NCBI GenBank assembly: GCA_019188255.1
Contig: JAETXT010000001.1
Coordinates: forward strand, 4,526,001 to 4,590,000
Origin: Verticillium longisporum
Taxonomy: Eukaryota; Ascomycota; Sordariomycetes; Glomerellales; Plectosphaerellaceae
Direction: 5' to 3'
Length of the DNA stretch: 64,000 nt
Shown here one piece after another: positions 22,897 through 34,474 of the stretch. Position 1 is the stretch's first letter. Every line of letters starts with the position of its first letter. The notes beneath the pieces were generated by a model. The model saw only the letters and a list, made by a program, of their open reading frames with translations. It was not told the DNA's origin and made no database searches. The position numbers and the translations under genes were made by a program.

Positions 22897-23944
22897 ATGG
22901 CAGGGAAGGGAATCAGAGGTCTCAATGAGGCCATGACGAGGTTGAACCTGTCGGCGGGTTTCACCAAGTCGGCGAGCACGACCTTTACACGATCCATGGC
23001 CACCGAGGTGCCTCTGCCGCAAATCACAACCACCTTCAAGGCCGCCCCCAAAATCTCCACCGACGCCTGGGCACCACGTACGTCTCTCGTCTCTGGTCTG
23101 GAGACGTTGACGACCAGAAGCTGACGAGAACGGCCGAACACGCTGGCTAACCCGTCTTGCAGTATCCACCGTCCCCGTCACGATCCACGCCTTCCCAACC
23201 CTCGCCCCCCGTGCCCTCGAGTCCTACTCTACAAAACACCTCTACCTCCCGCTCCGGCGCGACCTCCTCCACCTTGCCGTCGTCTACGAGGGCGACTCCC
23301 ACCGGCAGGGCACGGGCTCGACCAAGACGCGGTGGGAGGTCCACGGCTCGCACCGCAAGGTGCACCCGCAAAAGGGCCTCGGCCGCGCCCGCGTCGGCAC
23401 GAAGCAGTCGCCCATCCGGCGCGGCGGCGGCGTGTCCCACGGCCCCAAGCCGCGCGACTTCGCCACGCGCCTCAACCGCAAGGTCTACGACGTGGCCTGG
23501 CGCACGGCCCTCAGCTACCGCTTCCGCCGCGGCGAGCTCCACGCCTGCGAGGGCGGCATGGAGCTGCCTCGGCCGCGCGTCTACACCCTCCTCCTGCTCG
23601 CCGACTGCGTCGACGAGCCCGTCGTCCGCCAGTACCGCCGCAAGTGGACCGAGCAGGTCCTCGCCGCCAACGCCTGGGGCCGCGCCGACGGCCGCACCCT
23701 CTTCGTCACGGCCGACAAGAGGCCGCTGCTGTTCGACTCAATGGTCGACGCCGGCATGCACGGGCGCTGCCTCGAGGTCGCCGACGTCGACGTCAAGGAC
23801 CTGCTCGAGGAGGGCCGCGTCGTCATTGAGCGCGCCGCGCTGCGCGAGCTGCTCGAGAGCCACCAGAGCGATCTCGTCAGCAAGATTCTCATCCGCGGCC
23901 TCGCCCAGTCGGGACCGGCCATTGGCGAGCCGATCGTCGCGTGA
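22897..23944 (+). CDS. YML6: Mitochondrial ribosomal large-subunit protein uL4m
   Basis: uL4 is a core protein of the ribosomal large subunit that lines the exit tunnel; this is the mitochondrial form (yeast YML6). Exons are 22897-23077 and 23163-23944, joined in phase 1 across an 85 bp GTACGT...TGCAG intron, giving 320 residues. Exon 1 encodes a leader rich in Ser, Thr and Lys with few acidic residues, suiting mitochondrial import. The diagnostic uL4 stretch runs from about residue 110 to 160: GTGSTKTRWEVHGSHRKVHP, then QKGLGRARVGTKQSP, then RRGGGVSHGPKPRDF. The C-terminal part (VVRQYRRKWTEQ, LFVTADKRPLLFDSMVDAG) fits the rest of the L4 fold. It is transcribed divergently from mL38. Confidence 0.95.
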
Positions 23945-25444
23945 GAGAGAGGAGAGAGAGCGAAGCAAGGGGGCGCGATCATGCACAGGCGAATCGCATG
24001 ACGGGTATAGCAAGCAGCACATGGCATTTTTATTGTACCATTACACGGCACGGGGCATAGTACGTTGGGCCGCCAAGGGACCGTATACGGTCTGGCCCGT
24101 TGGAGAGTCGAGGGGGGGGGATTCGAAATGACATGCGAGTCTTGTAGGAATAGAGGACTGAATACACGTCCCTTGTACAACTTCACAACGCGTATTACAT
24201 CGTGATGCTCACGTGCCAAGGTGCGTACTTGATTTTCGCCTACGAGCACCGTAACGTTTCCTCCAACAAGTATGCATTCCTTTTCGTCAGCGGTCGACCA
24301 AGTGTTGTGCTGAGCCCCTTCAGCTTCCACATTCAAGATACGTCAGCTTGTCGTCAGACCTGAGCCGAGCACCAACAAGCGAGCACGCACAGCGTCCCCA
24401 TTGTTTGCCTGCCGCGAGGACCTCCTCAAGAGAGGACCTCCCCTCAAGACAAGCGAGGCACAACACAACAGCACCAAAAATCAACCTCCCCCCCCTCCCA
24501 AGAAAAAAGAAACGATGAAGGCGATTCGTCGGGAGCCAAGAGATATCCCATCCCGGGGTGGGTGTCGCTAAATCTGTCCCCTACCGATCGCAACGCGGCC
24601 GCCGATCGCCGTCCACGATCTCTCGCCCGAGTCATGGCCGGACCAATGAGACGTCGCCAGATCAGGGGTGGCAGCAGGCGCGCCATTGTTCAAAAAGGCC
24701 GCTTGCTGGCGCTTTTCACGAACTTGCTTCGTTTTCCTGTGCCGAGACTCTTGCGCTACGCCTCGTCCTCTCACCCGCTGTCAGGTTCTGCCTGGGGGCA
24801 TCGCTTGGCGGTGGGTGGGAATGGAGCCGATGACGTCTACGGGGCCCCGATTTCGTCTGCATGGCAGCAATTCCATGGCATGGAAGCCCGTCACTCGTGC
24901 GCCAGACCTGATCCAGCTTGTACAGTTTGAAGCAGAGAGTTCATGAGCCGCCGGCATGGAAATGAAATAGAGCCACCCTGCTAACAATACCCAGAAACGC
25001 CTTGCCATTAAGAAAAACTCGTCCCTCAAAGGATCCCCCCTTTTCGTCCTCGTCGCTGCCCGAGACGAGGCGTCATTTGTTGTACCCTACGTTCAAAGAA
25101 CACCTCCCTACCACGACCCCCCGTATCGAGGTCCTCTGGGTACCCCATTCCAAACCTGTAAACTGATCGAAACGCTAAAACGCCAATGATACCAGGTCCA
25201 GAAGTCACTGACTGGGACCGTTTCCCTCTTGCGCCGGCTGACACCAACTCCAGTATCGTGGCATACGTCTTTTCAACCCCCCAAGTCGGAGTCCGAGTCC
25301 AGTGGTCGAACGTTGTTACTACGTGCCCATTGGCCATACTCCTTTGTGCGTCATCGTTGTGTGTTGTTTCCTTTTGTGCTTTTACGTCCGGGGTTTGGTG
25401 CCGCGATTATGCGTCGCCTTGCGAGTTTGATCTCGATCATTGTC
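23945..25444. other. 1.5 kb region between convergent uL4m and bZIP genes
   Basis: I recognise no gene. Short open frames of up to 122 codons overlap on both strands and look random. A run of nine G occurs near 24113. The 3' ends of both flanking genes lie here. Confidence 0.5.
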
Positions 25445-26467
25445 TCACGAGGTATCTTCGAAGATGCTGTCCGGCATGTGATCATAGTTGATCTGGCCGC
25501 CTCCTACAGCGCCAGAGGTCACGGCCGCTAGATTTGGATCCATCGGCATGGAGCTCATTGATAGATGAGTTGAAGGCACCGCTGCAATTCAAGACACATG
25601 CATTAGCTCCCATGACTCGGACGGATGAGAGGGGGGTTGGTCCAGAGACATACCCAAGTGGCTAGGAGGCAGGGTCATTGCCCCCGGAGGCAGCTGCTGC
25701 TCGGAGGGCAAAGTGGCCCCGTGAGCCGGGTTGAACCTCTTGCTCGAGTTCTGCGCAAACCGTCTTGCTTCAGCCTCGAGCCAGAGATCGATGTTGCGGT
25801 CGTTGCAGGGCGCGTGCGACATGAGCTGATCCTTGAGCCTGGTGATTTCGCCCAGCAGCCCATTGTACTCGGCATGCAACTGCATGTTGTGGTTCTCCAG
25901 TTCCTGCTTCGTGTCCTGCAGTTCACTCATCCACTCCTTTTTCTTCTGCCGGCATTTGCTCGCGGCCACTCGATTTCTCTGCAAGAACACATCACGCTTG
26001 GGGTCGTCTTTGGTAGACGGCACCGAGCTGGCCGAACTCTTCTTTCGCTTTTGCTGCTTTTTCGGAAGGGCTGGAGGAGGTTCGGCAGAGGGGTCGGTTG
26101 ATCTGCTCGAGGCCTGTACCAGAGCGGGGGGCGTCGACCGCTGTGTGGAAGACGCCTGCGAGTCCACCGTTGCCGTCGAACCCCGGGTGTGTCTTTGGGA
26201 CCGGCGGTTCCTCAGATTCATCGTGTCGGTTTCCAGTTTTGGTGGTGCAGGGTCGCCTTCAATGTTCGACGCTGCCTTTTGCGCGGAGCTCTTCGATGCC
26301 AGCAGCTGTGCCGCCAGCAGTACCTCGTTCGGTTGGTTGAGGAAGATTGTGGTGTCGTCGACGCCTGGTTCCGTCTTGAGGCCGGGTATGTTTTCGGTGT
26401 CGAAATATCCGTCGCGGCTCGGATCGTCGTATGCCGCTTCATTAAAGAATTGGGAAGGGGTGTCCAT
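25445..26467 (-). CDS. ATF/CREB-type bZIP transcription factor
   Basis: This nuclear DNA-binding protein probably regulates stress or developmental genes through CRE-like sites, as ATF/CREB factors of fungi do. Exons are 26467-25654 and 25581-25445, with a 72 bp GTATGT...TTGCAG intron in phase 1; the total is 316 residues. The basic region carries the invariant N-x7-R as NRVAASKCR (N165 to R173), after a Lys-rich stretch (KKQQKRKKSS). Heptad leucines follow at 183, 190, 197, 204 and 211. Exon 2 adds a tail ending GGGQINYDHMPDSIFEDTS. The protein is shorter than the stress-response Atf1 orthologues I know and I do not see their N-terminal OSA/HRA regions, so I give no symbol. Without the intron the frame would stop 20 residues later, at 25589. 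Upstream lies a long C/T-rich leader. Confidence 0.9.
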
Positions 26468-27725
26468 GGGGGGCTGTAAGCGCTGAGCCTTGCTGGAGCA
26501 ACAAAGTCTGACGTTGTGTGAAGATGGCGAGGACCAATCTCTGCGACCAAAGTCGGACTCTCGACTGCAGCTAGAATACCCTCAACGTGACACGAGGCAG
26601 GCTGGCTGGAGGAGCGGCACAGCACAGCCTTGTCAAGAGCCACGAGCGTGCTGAGACGGTCACGGAGCCAGCCAAGCGGTCGAGCATTCGAGTCGAATGG
26701 CTCAACAGTGGAAAGACCTGGGGCGCAATTAGCAAAATGAATGATTTGCTGGTCGACAATGGCGGAAGAGCGCGCGCACAAGTGAGAGGTCGCGGCGACA
26801 AGTCGAGAGCAAGACCACGACGCAAATTGGCAACGACGAAAGGCAATGCAGCAGTGCGAACGACAAGACAGGAAAGGGCACGACTGGTTGGGTGAGGAGG
26901 AGTACTCCACGGCGCAGAAGACGGGCAAAGCAATGCAGCGCACAGCATGCACCCAGGGGAAGCAAGTGATACGCGGAAGACCGTTTGCGCTTGAGATGGA
27001 GTGGGCGCGCGCTGCCACCACAGTGAGAGGGGGGGTATGTCCAGATCAACCCGATGCGGATGCGCAGCGAGACAAGTCGACCCTGCGACACAAAATGGGC
27101 CAAGCTTTCGACGAAAGGGGTGCAGGCAGGGCAATTGAAGATGAGGCTGGCACACAGACTTATGCTGATGCCAAAAGGCGACAAGATTGCTGGCGACGCG
27201 AATTCGTGAAGCGCAAGGAGAGGGGAGCAAACACGGGTAGGGCGCTGTACCGTACCTGTTTGGTGATGGATCGGAGTAAAACCCGGGCTCGCGGCTGAGG
27301 CTGGGCGTATGACCAGTTCTCTCGGCAGCGGTACGACGGCGCTTTGGAGGATCGAGAGGAGAGGCGGTTGGAGCGGAAGCGAAGGGCAGGGAACAGTTGG
27401 AATGCGGCTCGGCGACCTGGAGGCGGGAAAGGTCTGGAGAGAGCGGGAGGGTCGTCGTCCCAACGATGCTGGGATGGGAAGTGCTCACTCTTGTCACTGT
27501 GAACAAGGGGCGCGGCTCGTGGTTCCAGAGAGATGAGGCCGGAGAGCGAATAATCAACAGACCGGAGATGAATCCGTAGATGAAGAGGGAAAGATGTCGA
27601 TGGGAAGCAGGAAGGGAAAGCGACAGAGATGATCAGCGAGGGGAGGGGACTTCTACTCCGCTGAAGTTGGTTTTTCCAACGTGGTGAACGACCTGGCAGG
27701 CGATACCTGACTCCTGGCTGCCTCT

Positions 27726-27753
27726 TACCTACCTACCTACCTACCTACCTACC
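27726..27753. repeat. (TACC)7 microsatellite
   Basis: Seven uninterrupted TACC-type units, followed by more loosely spaced ACCTACC and GGTACC words to about 27890. Confidence 0.9.
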
Positions 27754-28562
27754 TTCTTACGGTACCTACCTACCTTTCTTCACCAGTTTCTTCAGCTCCT
27801 AGGTACCTTACGGTGGCTAGGTAACCAGGTATACGACCGTAACCTGCCTCTCTCACAGGTACCTGCCATCCACTCTTACGGTACGGTACCTCGTCGGCGT
27901 ACCAGCCGTGAGGTGCGTCCTGCGCCCCAACAAGTTACCATGTACCAATAGGCCCAGCGCGCCAACCCGCCACCGAGCGAGGTGAGGTGGGCGAGAGCTC
28001 CAGTGGAGCAAAGCACGCAGCGCCCCAAGGCAACTAGGACTAACAATCAAGGCAAACAGAGGGGCCAAAGACTCGAAAGGGCACATTGTGAACGGGCCCT
28101 GCAGGCGTGCAACAGGAGGAAAAGCTCCGGGTGCCTGGTGGAGCTGAATCGACCCGGATGTACACCCCGGGACTTGCAGAACTTACAGCTTTGCCTGTGA
28201 AAGTGAGTAGCTGCTGTGCCTGCTCTCGTTACCCGCTACGTTGAATCGAAGGGGGGGTGGGTGCTCCTCGTTCTCGCCGTCTGCTCGCTAGCGACCCGAA
28301 GGCCAAAATTGATGCACCTGGGCAACCCTACCTACCGTGTACGGACTGGCGGGCTTTGTCGCATGGGATTTCGGCGAGGGGAGGCAAAACAACATGGGCA
28401 TTGTGCTGCCGCCGGGCTGGCTGGCTGGCTGGATGGCTGGCCACTTTGCCACTGGGAGGGACGGCAATTATAATTAGCTCTGGTGCACAGGGAGGTGCCT
28501 CTGTAAGGCAGTGCGGGTGTGGGTGGTGGTCCCCCCCGAGGCGCCGTCTCGAACAGTGCGTA

Positions 28563-28596
28563 GAGGAGTAAGCGTCCAAGAGGAGTAAGCGTCCAA
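28563..28596. repeat. 17 bp direct tandem duplication
   Basis: GAGGAGTAAGCGTCCAA occurs twice in direct succession without a mismatch. Confidence 0.95.
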
Positions 28597-29061
28597 GAGA
28601 AGTCAAGCCGCCCACCCACCGTAACAAGACCCGTCAGGGGATGGCGAGGAACGGCTCCGGCTCGCCGTCAGCGCCTCGTCTCGTCTCTCGTCTCTACCCT
28701 CTCCCCCATCCCCAGAAACCTTGCCAGGCTTGCCAAGGCGACCAAAGGACGAAAGACCTGCCGTGTGTGGTGTGCCTGGGGGGGCGAGGGGGGCAGAGAG
28801 GCTCGAGGAGGGGGAGACAACAGCGCCTGAGCAGCCAGAGCACGCGCGTTGTGAAGAACCGGAACTGGGCCGTGGCTATCCCCACCCACTCACCAGCGCG
28901 ATGGCAACCTTTAGCAGTGAGCGCAACGGAGACGGAGACGGCGATGGACTTGTGCCGTCCCCAAAACGATGACCCGGACGGGTGCTGGACCCAGTCGCTG
29001 AGGACTTTGCTCGGCGAGGTGACATGGTACCTAAGCTTGCTAGGTACCCACTGTACCCACC

Positions 29062-29116
29062 AGTTCACAGCTCCCGCTCCAGCTCACAGCTCCCGCTCCA
29101 GCTCACAGCTCAAGCT
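29062..29116. repeat. 19 bp tandem repeat, nearly 3 copies
   Basis: The unit AGCTCACAGCTCCCGCTCC occurs once with one change (29062), once exactly (29081) and once as a partial, diverged copy (29100). Confidence 0.9.
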
Positions 29117-29520
29117 CACAGCGTGTCTGTCTCCCTGTCTCTCTGTCTCAGCCTTGCTGGCATGAACTCATTTGCATCCTCTTGTGGTATGGAGGTCCTC
29201 GGTGTTGTGCTGCTCTTGGCCGGGCACCGTGCCGTCGAGTTCAGAACGGCCACGAGAGAAACCAGTCATGAAGAGACAAACGAACACGTTACTGAACTTT
29301 TGTATCTCTGACACCATTTCATCAAAGAAGGTTTCACCCCAGAAAAAAAAAATCAGGGACCGTGCCGTCATCATGACGACGCAAGGGAAAGGTAAGTTCT
29401 GGTTGTCGCGATGCTCACATTTCAATGGCGTCGGCTGGTGGAGACGATCCGCTGTTCCTTCTTTTTCACACAGGTCCTCCAATCGAAGAAATAAAATAAA
29501 AAAAACCAACGAACCAGCGA

Positions 29521-29558
29521 CGGCCGAACCGCATCGGCACGGCCGAACCGCATCGGCA
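29521..29558. repeat. 19 bp direct tandem duplication
   Basis: CGGCCGAACCGCATCGGCA is present twice, head to tail and identical. Confidence 0.95.
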
Positions 29559-30164
29559 CGGACGCCGTCTCCGGTTCAGGGCCCTCTCTCTTGCTGTGAC
29601 AGCTTCCCTGGCCTACCTGTCATGCCGTTTTCTCCGCGGGACGGGCACACCTGACTAATGGCAACAAAGCTGACGACCAGTCTGATCATGATGTGATAAT
29701 GAGAGTTGAGTATGCGCAGCTCTCCCATGTGGGGGGTCTTGGGGTTGGGAGACAGAGAGACGTGCATGGCCCATCCCCCCTTGCTGCGATCTGCGCCTAG
29801 ATGTGACAGGTCGACCCTACGACTGGCTGCGCAAGCTGCGGCATCGAGGGTCCTAGGCTGCACGACATGCGACAGCGCTTTGTCTGTCCTTGGATCGTCG
29901 GCCGGCTGCCAGGTTTCGCCAGGCACCGCGAGTCAACATGAGGTGATGAGATGACCGTGGAGATGCCAAGGGCCCCCATTCTTCGGAGGAGGCTCGGAGA
30001 CCCTGATGACGATGTCTGGCGTTGAAGAAAAGACGGCAGGAAAGGAAGACGAAGACGAAGCGGGCGGTCATATCGTGCCAAGTTGCGAGTGCCGGCACAT
30101 CGCTGCGTTTGCTCCAACTGATAGCAGCGATGATAAGTCCGATGTACCTAAGTCCCTACCTCCC

Positions 30165-30212
30165 TAGGTACCTACCTACCTAGGTACCTACCTACCTAGG
30201 TACCTACCTACC
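30165..30212. repeat. Three exact copies of a 16 bp TAGGTACC-containing unit
   Basis: TAGGTACCTACCTACC repeats at 30165, 30181 and 30197 without mismatch. Each unit contains the palindrome TAGGTACCTA. The array lies about 240-290 bp upstream of the RPA3 start codon. Confidence 0.95.
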
Positions 30213-30454
30213 CCCAGGTACGTAAGATGGGCGGGCAGCAGGTAGTGGGCGGAGGGGGGACACACCCTCACGTGATGGCGCGACCGTGATGCGGGGCTTT
30301 CTCCCAGACGCGTAGTTCTGGACTGTTTGCCCTCAACGCCAAACGCCCATCGATCGACACCAAGGACCAGAAGCAGCAAACACGCGCAAAAGTCACGAAC
30401 CAAGCATACTCCATCACACCTACACTTCCCAAAGAGCATCAATTGAACAGAAAA

Positions 30455-30861
30455 ATGGCCGAGGCTAGCTCCAACCCGCGTGTCAGTGCCCAGTACCTGG
30501 ACGCCTACGTTGGTCGCAACGTCATCCTCGTCGGCAAGGTCACCCAGCTCCGAGGCGACACGGCCATCATTGACTCGGACGGCCCCGTGACGGCCGTCCT
30601 CGACCGCGTGAGTCTGACACCAAACTCTCACCATGCCTCCGTATCCTGTGAGATCGTATCGCACCTTACTGACAGCGAGACAAGGACGCCCACCTCAACA
30701 ACGGCAGCGGCGCCCAGGTCATCGGCAAGGTCAACCCCGACCTGTCAATCAAGGTCCTCACCTCGCGCGACCTCGGCCCTGATGTCGACTTCAAGCTCGC
30801 CTCGGCCGTCGTCGAGGCGACCCAGAACTTCAAGCCGCTGTTCGTCTACGAAGGAAATTGA
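30455..30861 (+). CDS. RFA3: Replication protein A subunit 3 (RPA14 type)
   Basis: RPA3 is the smallest subunit of the heterotrimer that coats single-stranded DNA in replication and repair. Exons are 30455-30607 and 30685-30861, joined in phase 0, giving 109 residues, normal for fungal RPA3. The OB-fold is visible as SAQYLDAYVGRNVILVGKV, the strand ending GPVTAVLDR, GAQVIGKVNPDLSIKVLTSRDLG and DVDFKLASAVVEATQ. The intron donor is GTGAGT. Two acceptors, at 30675 and 30684, both keep the frame and differ by three codons (Arg-Asp-Lys). I prefer the second because the only good branch site (TTACTGAC) lies too close to the first. The ATG follows an A-rich context (CAGAAAAATGG). A short open frame begins 30 bp after the stop. 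Confidence 0.88.
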
Positions 30862-30891
30862 CCGCTCGAATCCCGCCCATCCTCACCCGCC

Positions 30892-31416
30892 GTGTACACG
30901 CCGCCCTCCTCTGCCGCGTCACAGGCCAGCTCGCAACCGCAGTATCGTATGCCCGCGTCGGCGGCACGGCCAGACAGCAAGCCACATGCATCGAGTCCCC
31001 GTGCGACCCAGCCCGACCAAGCCTCTGGGCGCCCTCCTGTGATGATGGAAATACCACTACGCGCAAAACGAGCGGACGAGGAGCAAGCGGTACTGCCAGC
31101 CCCCGATCGTCACCCTCGGCAGGACCCCCGATCCTCGGCCCAGGCGCGACCGGATCGTGGAAGCGCTTCTGCAGATAGCAGTTGGCAAGATTATGATAAT
31201 GAAATACAAGCTATTGCACCGGAACCGCCCCATCGACGGCGGCTCGACTTGCCCGAGAACGTGACAAGGCGTGCTGAAGCGCCGCAGGCTGAGGAGGAGT
31301 CGGAGCTGTTTGGGGCCCTCTTGGAGGGGATGGGTCGCATGACGGTCACCATGCGGATGGATTCTGGCGGGCGGTGGCGGATACAGCGGCACTCCAGTAC
31401 CCTGCGGTGGTTCTGA
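30892..31416 (+). CDS. Hypothetical protein, 174 residues, unsupported by a known family
   Basis: I do not recognise this frame. It starts 30 bp after the RPA3 stop codon and runs without introns. The N-terminal half is rich in Ser, Pro, Gln and Ala and looks disordered. The C-terminal third is more protein-like: an Arg-rich RRRLDLPENVTRR, an acidic EEESELFGALLEG, then MTVTMRMDSGGRWRIQRHSS, which could form a beta hairpin. No signal peptide or membrane segment is present. It could be a small lineage-specific gene or merely the RPA3 3' UTR with a chance open frame. Confidence 0.35.
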   Translation: MYTPPSSAASQASSQPQYRMPASAARPDSKPHASSPRATQPDQASGRPPVMMEIPLRAKRADEEQAVLPAPDRHPRQDPRSSAQARPDRGSASADSSWQDYDNEIQAIAPEPPHRRRLDLPENVTRRAEAPQAEEESELFGALLEGMGRMTVTMRMDSGGRWRIQRHSSTLRWF

Positions 31417-32079
31417 GAAATCTCGCGTCTGCGCGTGCCGTGTTGGTTGCGCTGCGGTGCTGTGTGCTGGAGCCTTGTGGGAAAGGGAGTGCCTTGGCCA
31501 TGAATGACTGTTGTTCCCCTTGCCATGCCATGACGTGTGTGACTCGTGGCCGACTGCATCCTCGTAGTCTTTGCTTGACAGCACACAGACACTGTGACAT
31601 TGATAATGATGGGCCGGAATCCCGCCATCGGTATCATGGTCTACACGAAGATCAGAACGGTTTTCATGTCGTTGAAGATTGTAACGTCCTTTGAGCTGGC
31701 GTGTCCATCAAGTTGTACGTGAAGTTACATCGTGACACGACCATTTACATTCAGCCGGCCTTCATCGCCTATTCAGCTCATCATGAATCCCATTATCGGC
31801 CGATGCACATGGTGATCGGGTATTTAACTCTCACTTTCGATGCTCAGCGAAACGGACCAAACTCTGACTGAGGTGACCGAGATGGCTCTTTTACGAGTGT
31901 TGCAGCAACAGTTACCTTGGGTCAATTCCATAAGTCTTGAACGGCTCCGTGTTACGGCAAAAGCAGAGGCCCCAGAATAACGACGCAGAACCCCGTTTGT
32001 CTTTCTTCTTGAATAGTGTCCAACAAGATTTTGCTCTCCATCACTAGTGGATGTGCTCAAGCTGCGGTCGCTCTCATCC
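31417..32079. other. Intergenic region, nothing recognised
   Basis: These 663 bases lie between the hypothetical frame and the 3' end of the metalloprotease gene. Open frames are short and unremarkable. Confidence 0.5.
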
Positions 32080-32985
32080 CTACGACGATGCACGCGTCCA
32101 AGCAAACGTATCATGCATCCTGAAGGTCTGTCCTGGGGTGAACTCTGTGAGACTAGAACAAACCATTAGCAATCTCGTCCAAGACAAATTCGGGACATCA
32201 GAAGCTCACCAAGGATCGCTCGAATAGTCCATGTAGTTGTGAATAGGATCAAGACCCGGCTGCTCGGGACAGCTGTCCTTCCCGACAGGACACCCCGTCG
32301 TGGCCACGCTCTCCGGCGGCGTGTCGTCGACCATGTCGCCGCCAAGGGGGTTGCACGTGCTGCCGTGGAACGTGTGCAGCAGGCCGAACCAGTGCCCGAC
32401 CTCGTGCACCGCCGTCTTGCCCTGCACGCCCTCGGCGCCGTCGCCCGGCATGGTCGCCGCGAGGATGTGGCACGGGTCGTTCCAGATGAACGGGTCCTCG
32501 CCGCCGCCGATGGACGGCAGGTTGCAGATGCCCGACACGCCCGGGTCCATGTCCGTGTAGAAGTAGACGTTGAGCGTGCCGTAGCCGCCCGCGCGCGTCG
32601 TCCTCACGAACTCCTGGAAGCCCGCGCCCTGCCCCAGCGGCCCGCGCGCCAGCTCGCCGTCGACGGTCCGCGTCTGGCCCTCGAGCACGAGGTGGATGTT
32701 GCTCGGCGCGAACGAGTCGACGAGGACCTGGAACTGCTGCTGCAGCTGCGCCTCGGGGATCCGCTCGTCCTGGCCCTCGGACACGACGGCGTGCATGTGC
32801 ACCGGCACCGTGAGGTTCGCCGCTGCCGATTGTCGCCGAACCAGCGTGCCGCGCCTCTCCCGCTGCTGGAGCTTGCTGAGGAGCGCGAGCGTCTCGGGGG
32901 TCGGATCCTCCGTGGCACAGAGGCCCTGACTCGCGACGCCGCCGACGAGGGCGGAGACGATGGGGAGGACTGTAGATGGTTTCAT
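32080..32985 (-). CDS. Secreted M43 (pappalysin-type) zinc metalloprotease
   Basis: This is an extracellular metzincin endopeptidase, the fungal M43B type related to Coccidioides Mep1. Exons are 32985-32210 and 32152-32080, with a 57 bp GTGAGC...CTAG intron in phase 2, giving 282 residues. MKPSTVLPIVSALVGGVASQ is a signal peptide; an open frame continues upstream to 33156 but would bury it, so I start at 32985. The zinc site HEVGHWFGLLH is at residues 194-204 and the Met-turn is in NYMDYSSDP (250-258). Cysteines at ICNLP, PCHI, TCNP, GCPV and SCPE probably form disulfides. Exon 2 supplies CLTEFTPGQTFRMHDTFAWTR, the usual family ending. Secretion suggests extracellular protein degradation for nutrition or host interaction. 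Confidence 0.94.
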
Positions 32986-34474
32986 GGCGCCTGGATCTGG
33001 GGTGCTGTACCTTTGACACTTTTGCAGGAATTCTTGGGGGAAAAAGGCAGCAGAAGAGATGCGACAGTCAACCCACCGCATGGCACGACGCCGCGCGCGG
33101 AGCCGCCGGCTTTGTAGTTCATCATGACTGTCAGGCGTTTCTTGCTTCGTTGACATGCAATACGGGTTGGCCTCGTATCGGCATTGCCATCTCCTCTGTC
33201 CTGCCCTTTTTGGCGTCGCGTCCCGGCTTTGGTGTCGGCCAAAGTGGCGCCGTTTCCTTGGCGATGTCTTGGAGCCCTGGCAAGCGCATCACCGACAATT
33301 CATGTGCTGCCAGATCAGAAAGTAGTGGAATGAAATGCAGTGCATGTGCATCGTCAATGGACGCCGGGCGGTACCGCGAGCCCTTGCCAATGACCCGAAA
33401 AAAGGACGAACACATCGGGCCAAGATGACCAAGACCATCGATCTTGGCCTTGTGGCAAGTTTCTTGAGATTCACGCAAGACTTGAGCTCCACGCAAGACT
33501 TGAGCTCTACGCAAGACTTCGGCAACTCAGATCTGGCCTGCTTCGTTGAAGATTGTAGGGTATCGAAAAGACAGTGCCCATCGATGTTTGTATGGTGTTG
33601 ATGGGATCCCAATGCTACACCCCTTGGTGAGTGAGATCTGGCAGTTGAAGGCCAGGCCCTACTCTGCAAACAGGGCAAAACTCGTTCACAAGGAGCTAAA
33701 GAATGCTTTCGAATGCCAAGAAAGTTCCGTTGGAAACCGACTCAGATTATGTTGCGAAAGAAAAAAGAACGAATAGCGAATGCTGACATTTGGCAACATC
33801 TTCCACACGAGGAACTCCTCAGTCACAGGTTCGCATTGCGTAGGAGATCATACCGAACCGAGATGCCATGTCTTGGGGGAACGGAATAACGCGAAGCGCG
33901 GTCATACGGAGTTGACGCAACGGCATTGGGCAGCGGCGGCGATCCCTAATCTAATTTATAGTGTCCAGAGCACGGGGCATTACTCAATCTTGAACCTGTA
34001 ACTGTGTGCGTCGAGGATCGTCAATCACGGGGACGAATAGGGGCCTGTGGGGGCTTGTAGACCGATTGATCAGTGATCATCCTCCAGGCATGGTGAAGCC
34101 TCTGGAAGCCTACTCCATAATCAGAACGGAGGTTCTGGCTCGATGACCGGCTTCTTTTCAATCTTCGGAGGCTGACCAGCAGCGTTTCGTTGATTTGGAA
34201 GAACGTTGACTGGCCGGCGGTCAAACTGAAACTGATTTGTTCATGGTGCCCAGACTTGTGTGAATGTGAGGTCGCTGATCTCTTAGATGAACAACCATCT
34301 CTATCTGCTGCACCATGTTCATGGAATGCGTATTGCGGAAAGGATGACCTGGCGATGCGGCGGCTTGGCAAAAAAGTCAGTGTATAAAAGACCTTTAGGC
34401 ATTCACAATGAACCATCGGCCGGCGCAGTCGAGAGTTTTATATCCCACAGCCTCTCACCATCTCACTCATCACT
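32986..34474. other. 1.5 kb intergenic region between divergent protease and LPMO genes
   Basis: It holds the promoters of two divergent secreted-enzyme genes and the 18 bp tandem repeat at 33473. No gene is recognised; open frames are short and overlap on both strands. Confidence 0.5.
33473..33520. repeat. 18 bp tandem repeat, 2.7 copies
   Basis: ACGCAAGACTTGAGCTCC at 33473 is followed by a copy with one change at 33491 and a partial copy at 33509. Confidence 0.93.

Larger units (their letters stand above)
26468..30454. other. 4 kb intergenic region with TAGGTA/TACC repeats; no gene recognised
   Basis: The first kilobase or so is C/T-rich on the minus strand, where all three frames stay open for 240-330 codons. 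That is a composition effect and probably marks the promoter and long leader of the bZIP gene. Further right there are several short tandem repeats (27726, 28563, 29062, 29521, 30165) and many scattered copies of TAGGTA or its complement. The RPA3 promoter is at the right end. Confidence 0.5.

Noticed and set aside
26571..27557. 328-codon minus-strand frame upstream of the bZIP gene, with 244- and 267-codon frames overlapping it
   Set aside because: All three frames are open at once, which indicates few stop codons in C/T-rich DNA rather than a gene. It more likely is promoter and 5' leader.
33473..33520. Short regularly spaced repeats that might suggest a CRISPR-like array
   Set aside because: The copies are directly adjacent without spacers, so this is an ordinary minisatellite; CRISPR arrays are not expected in fungal nuclear DNA.
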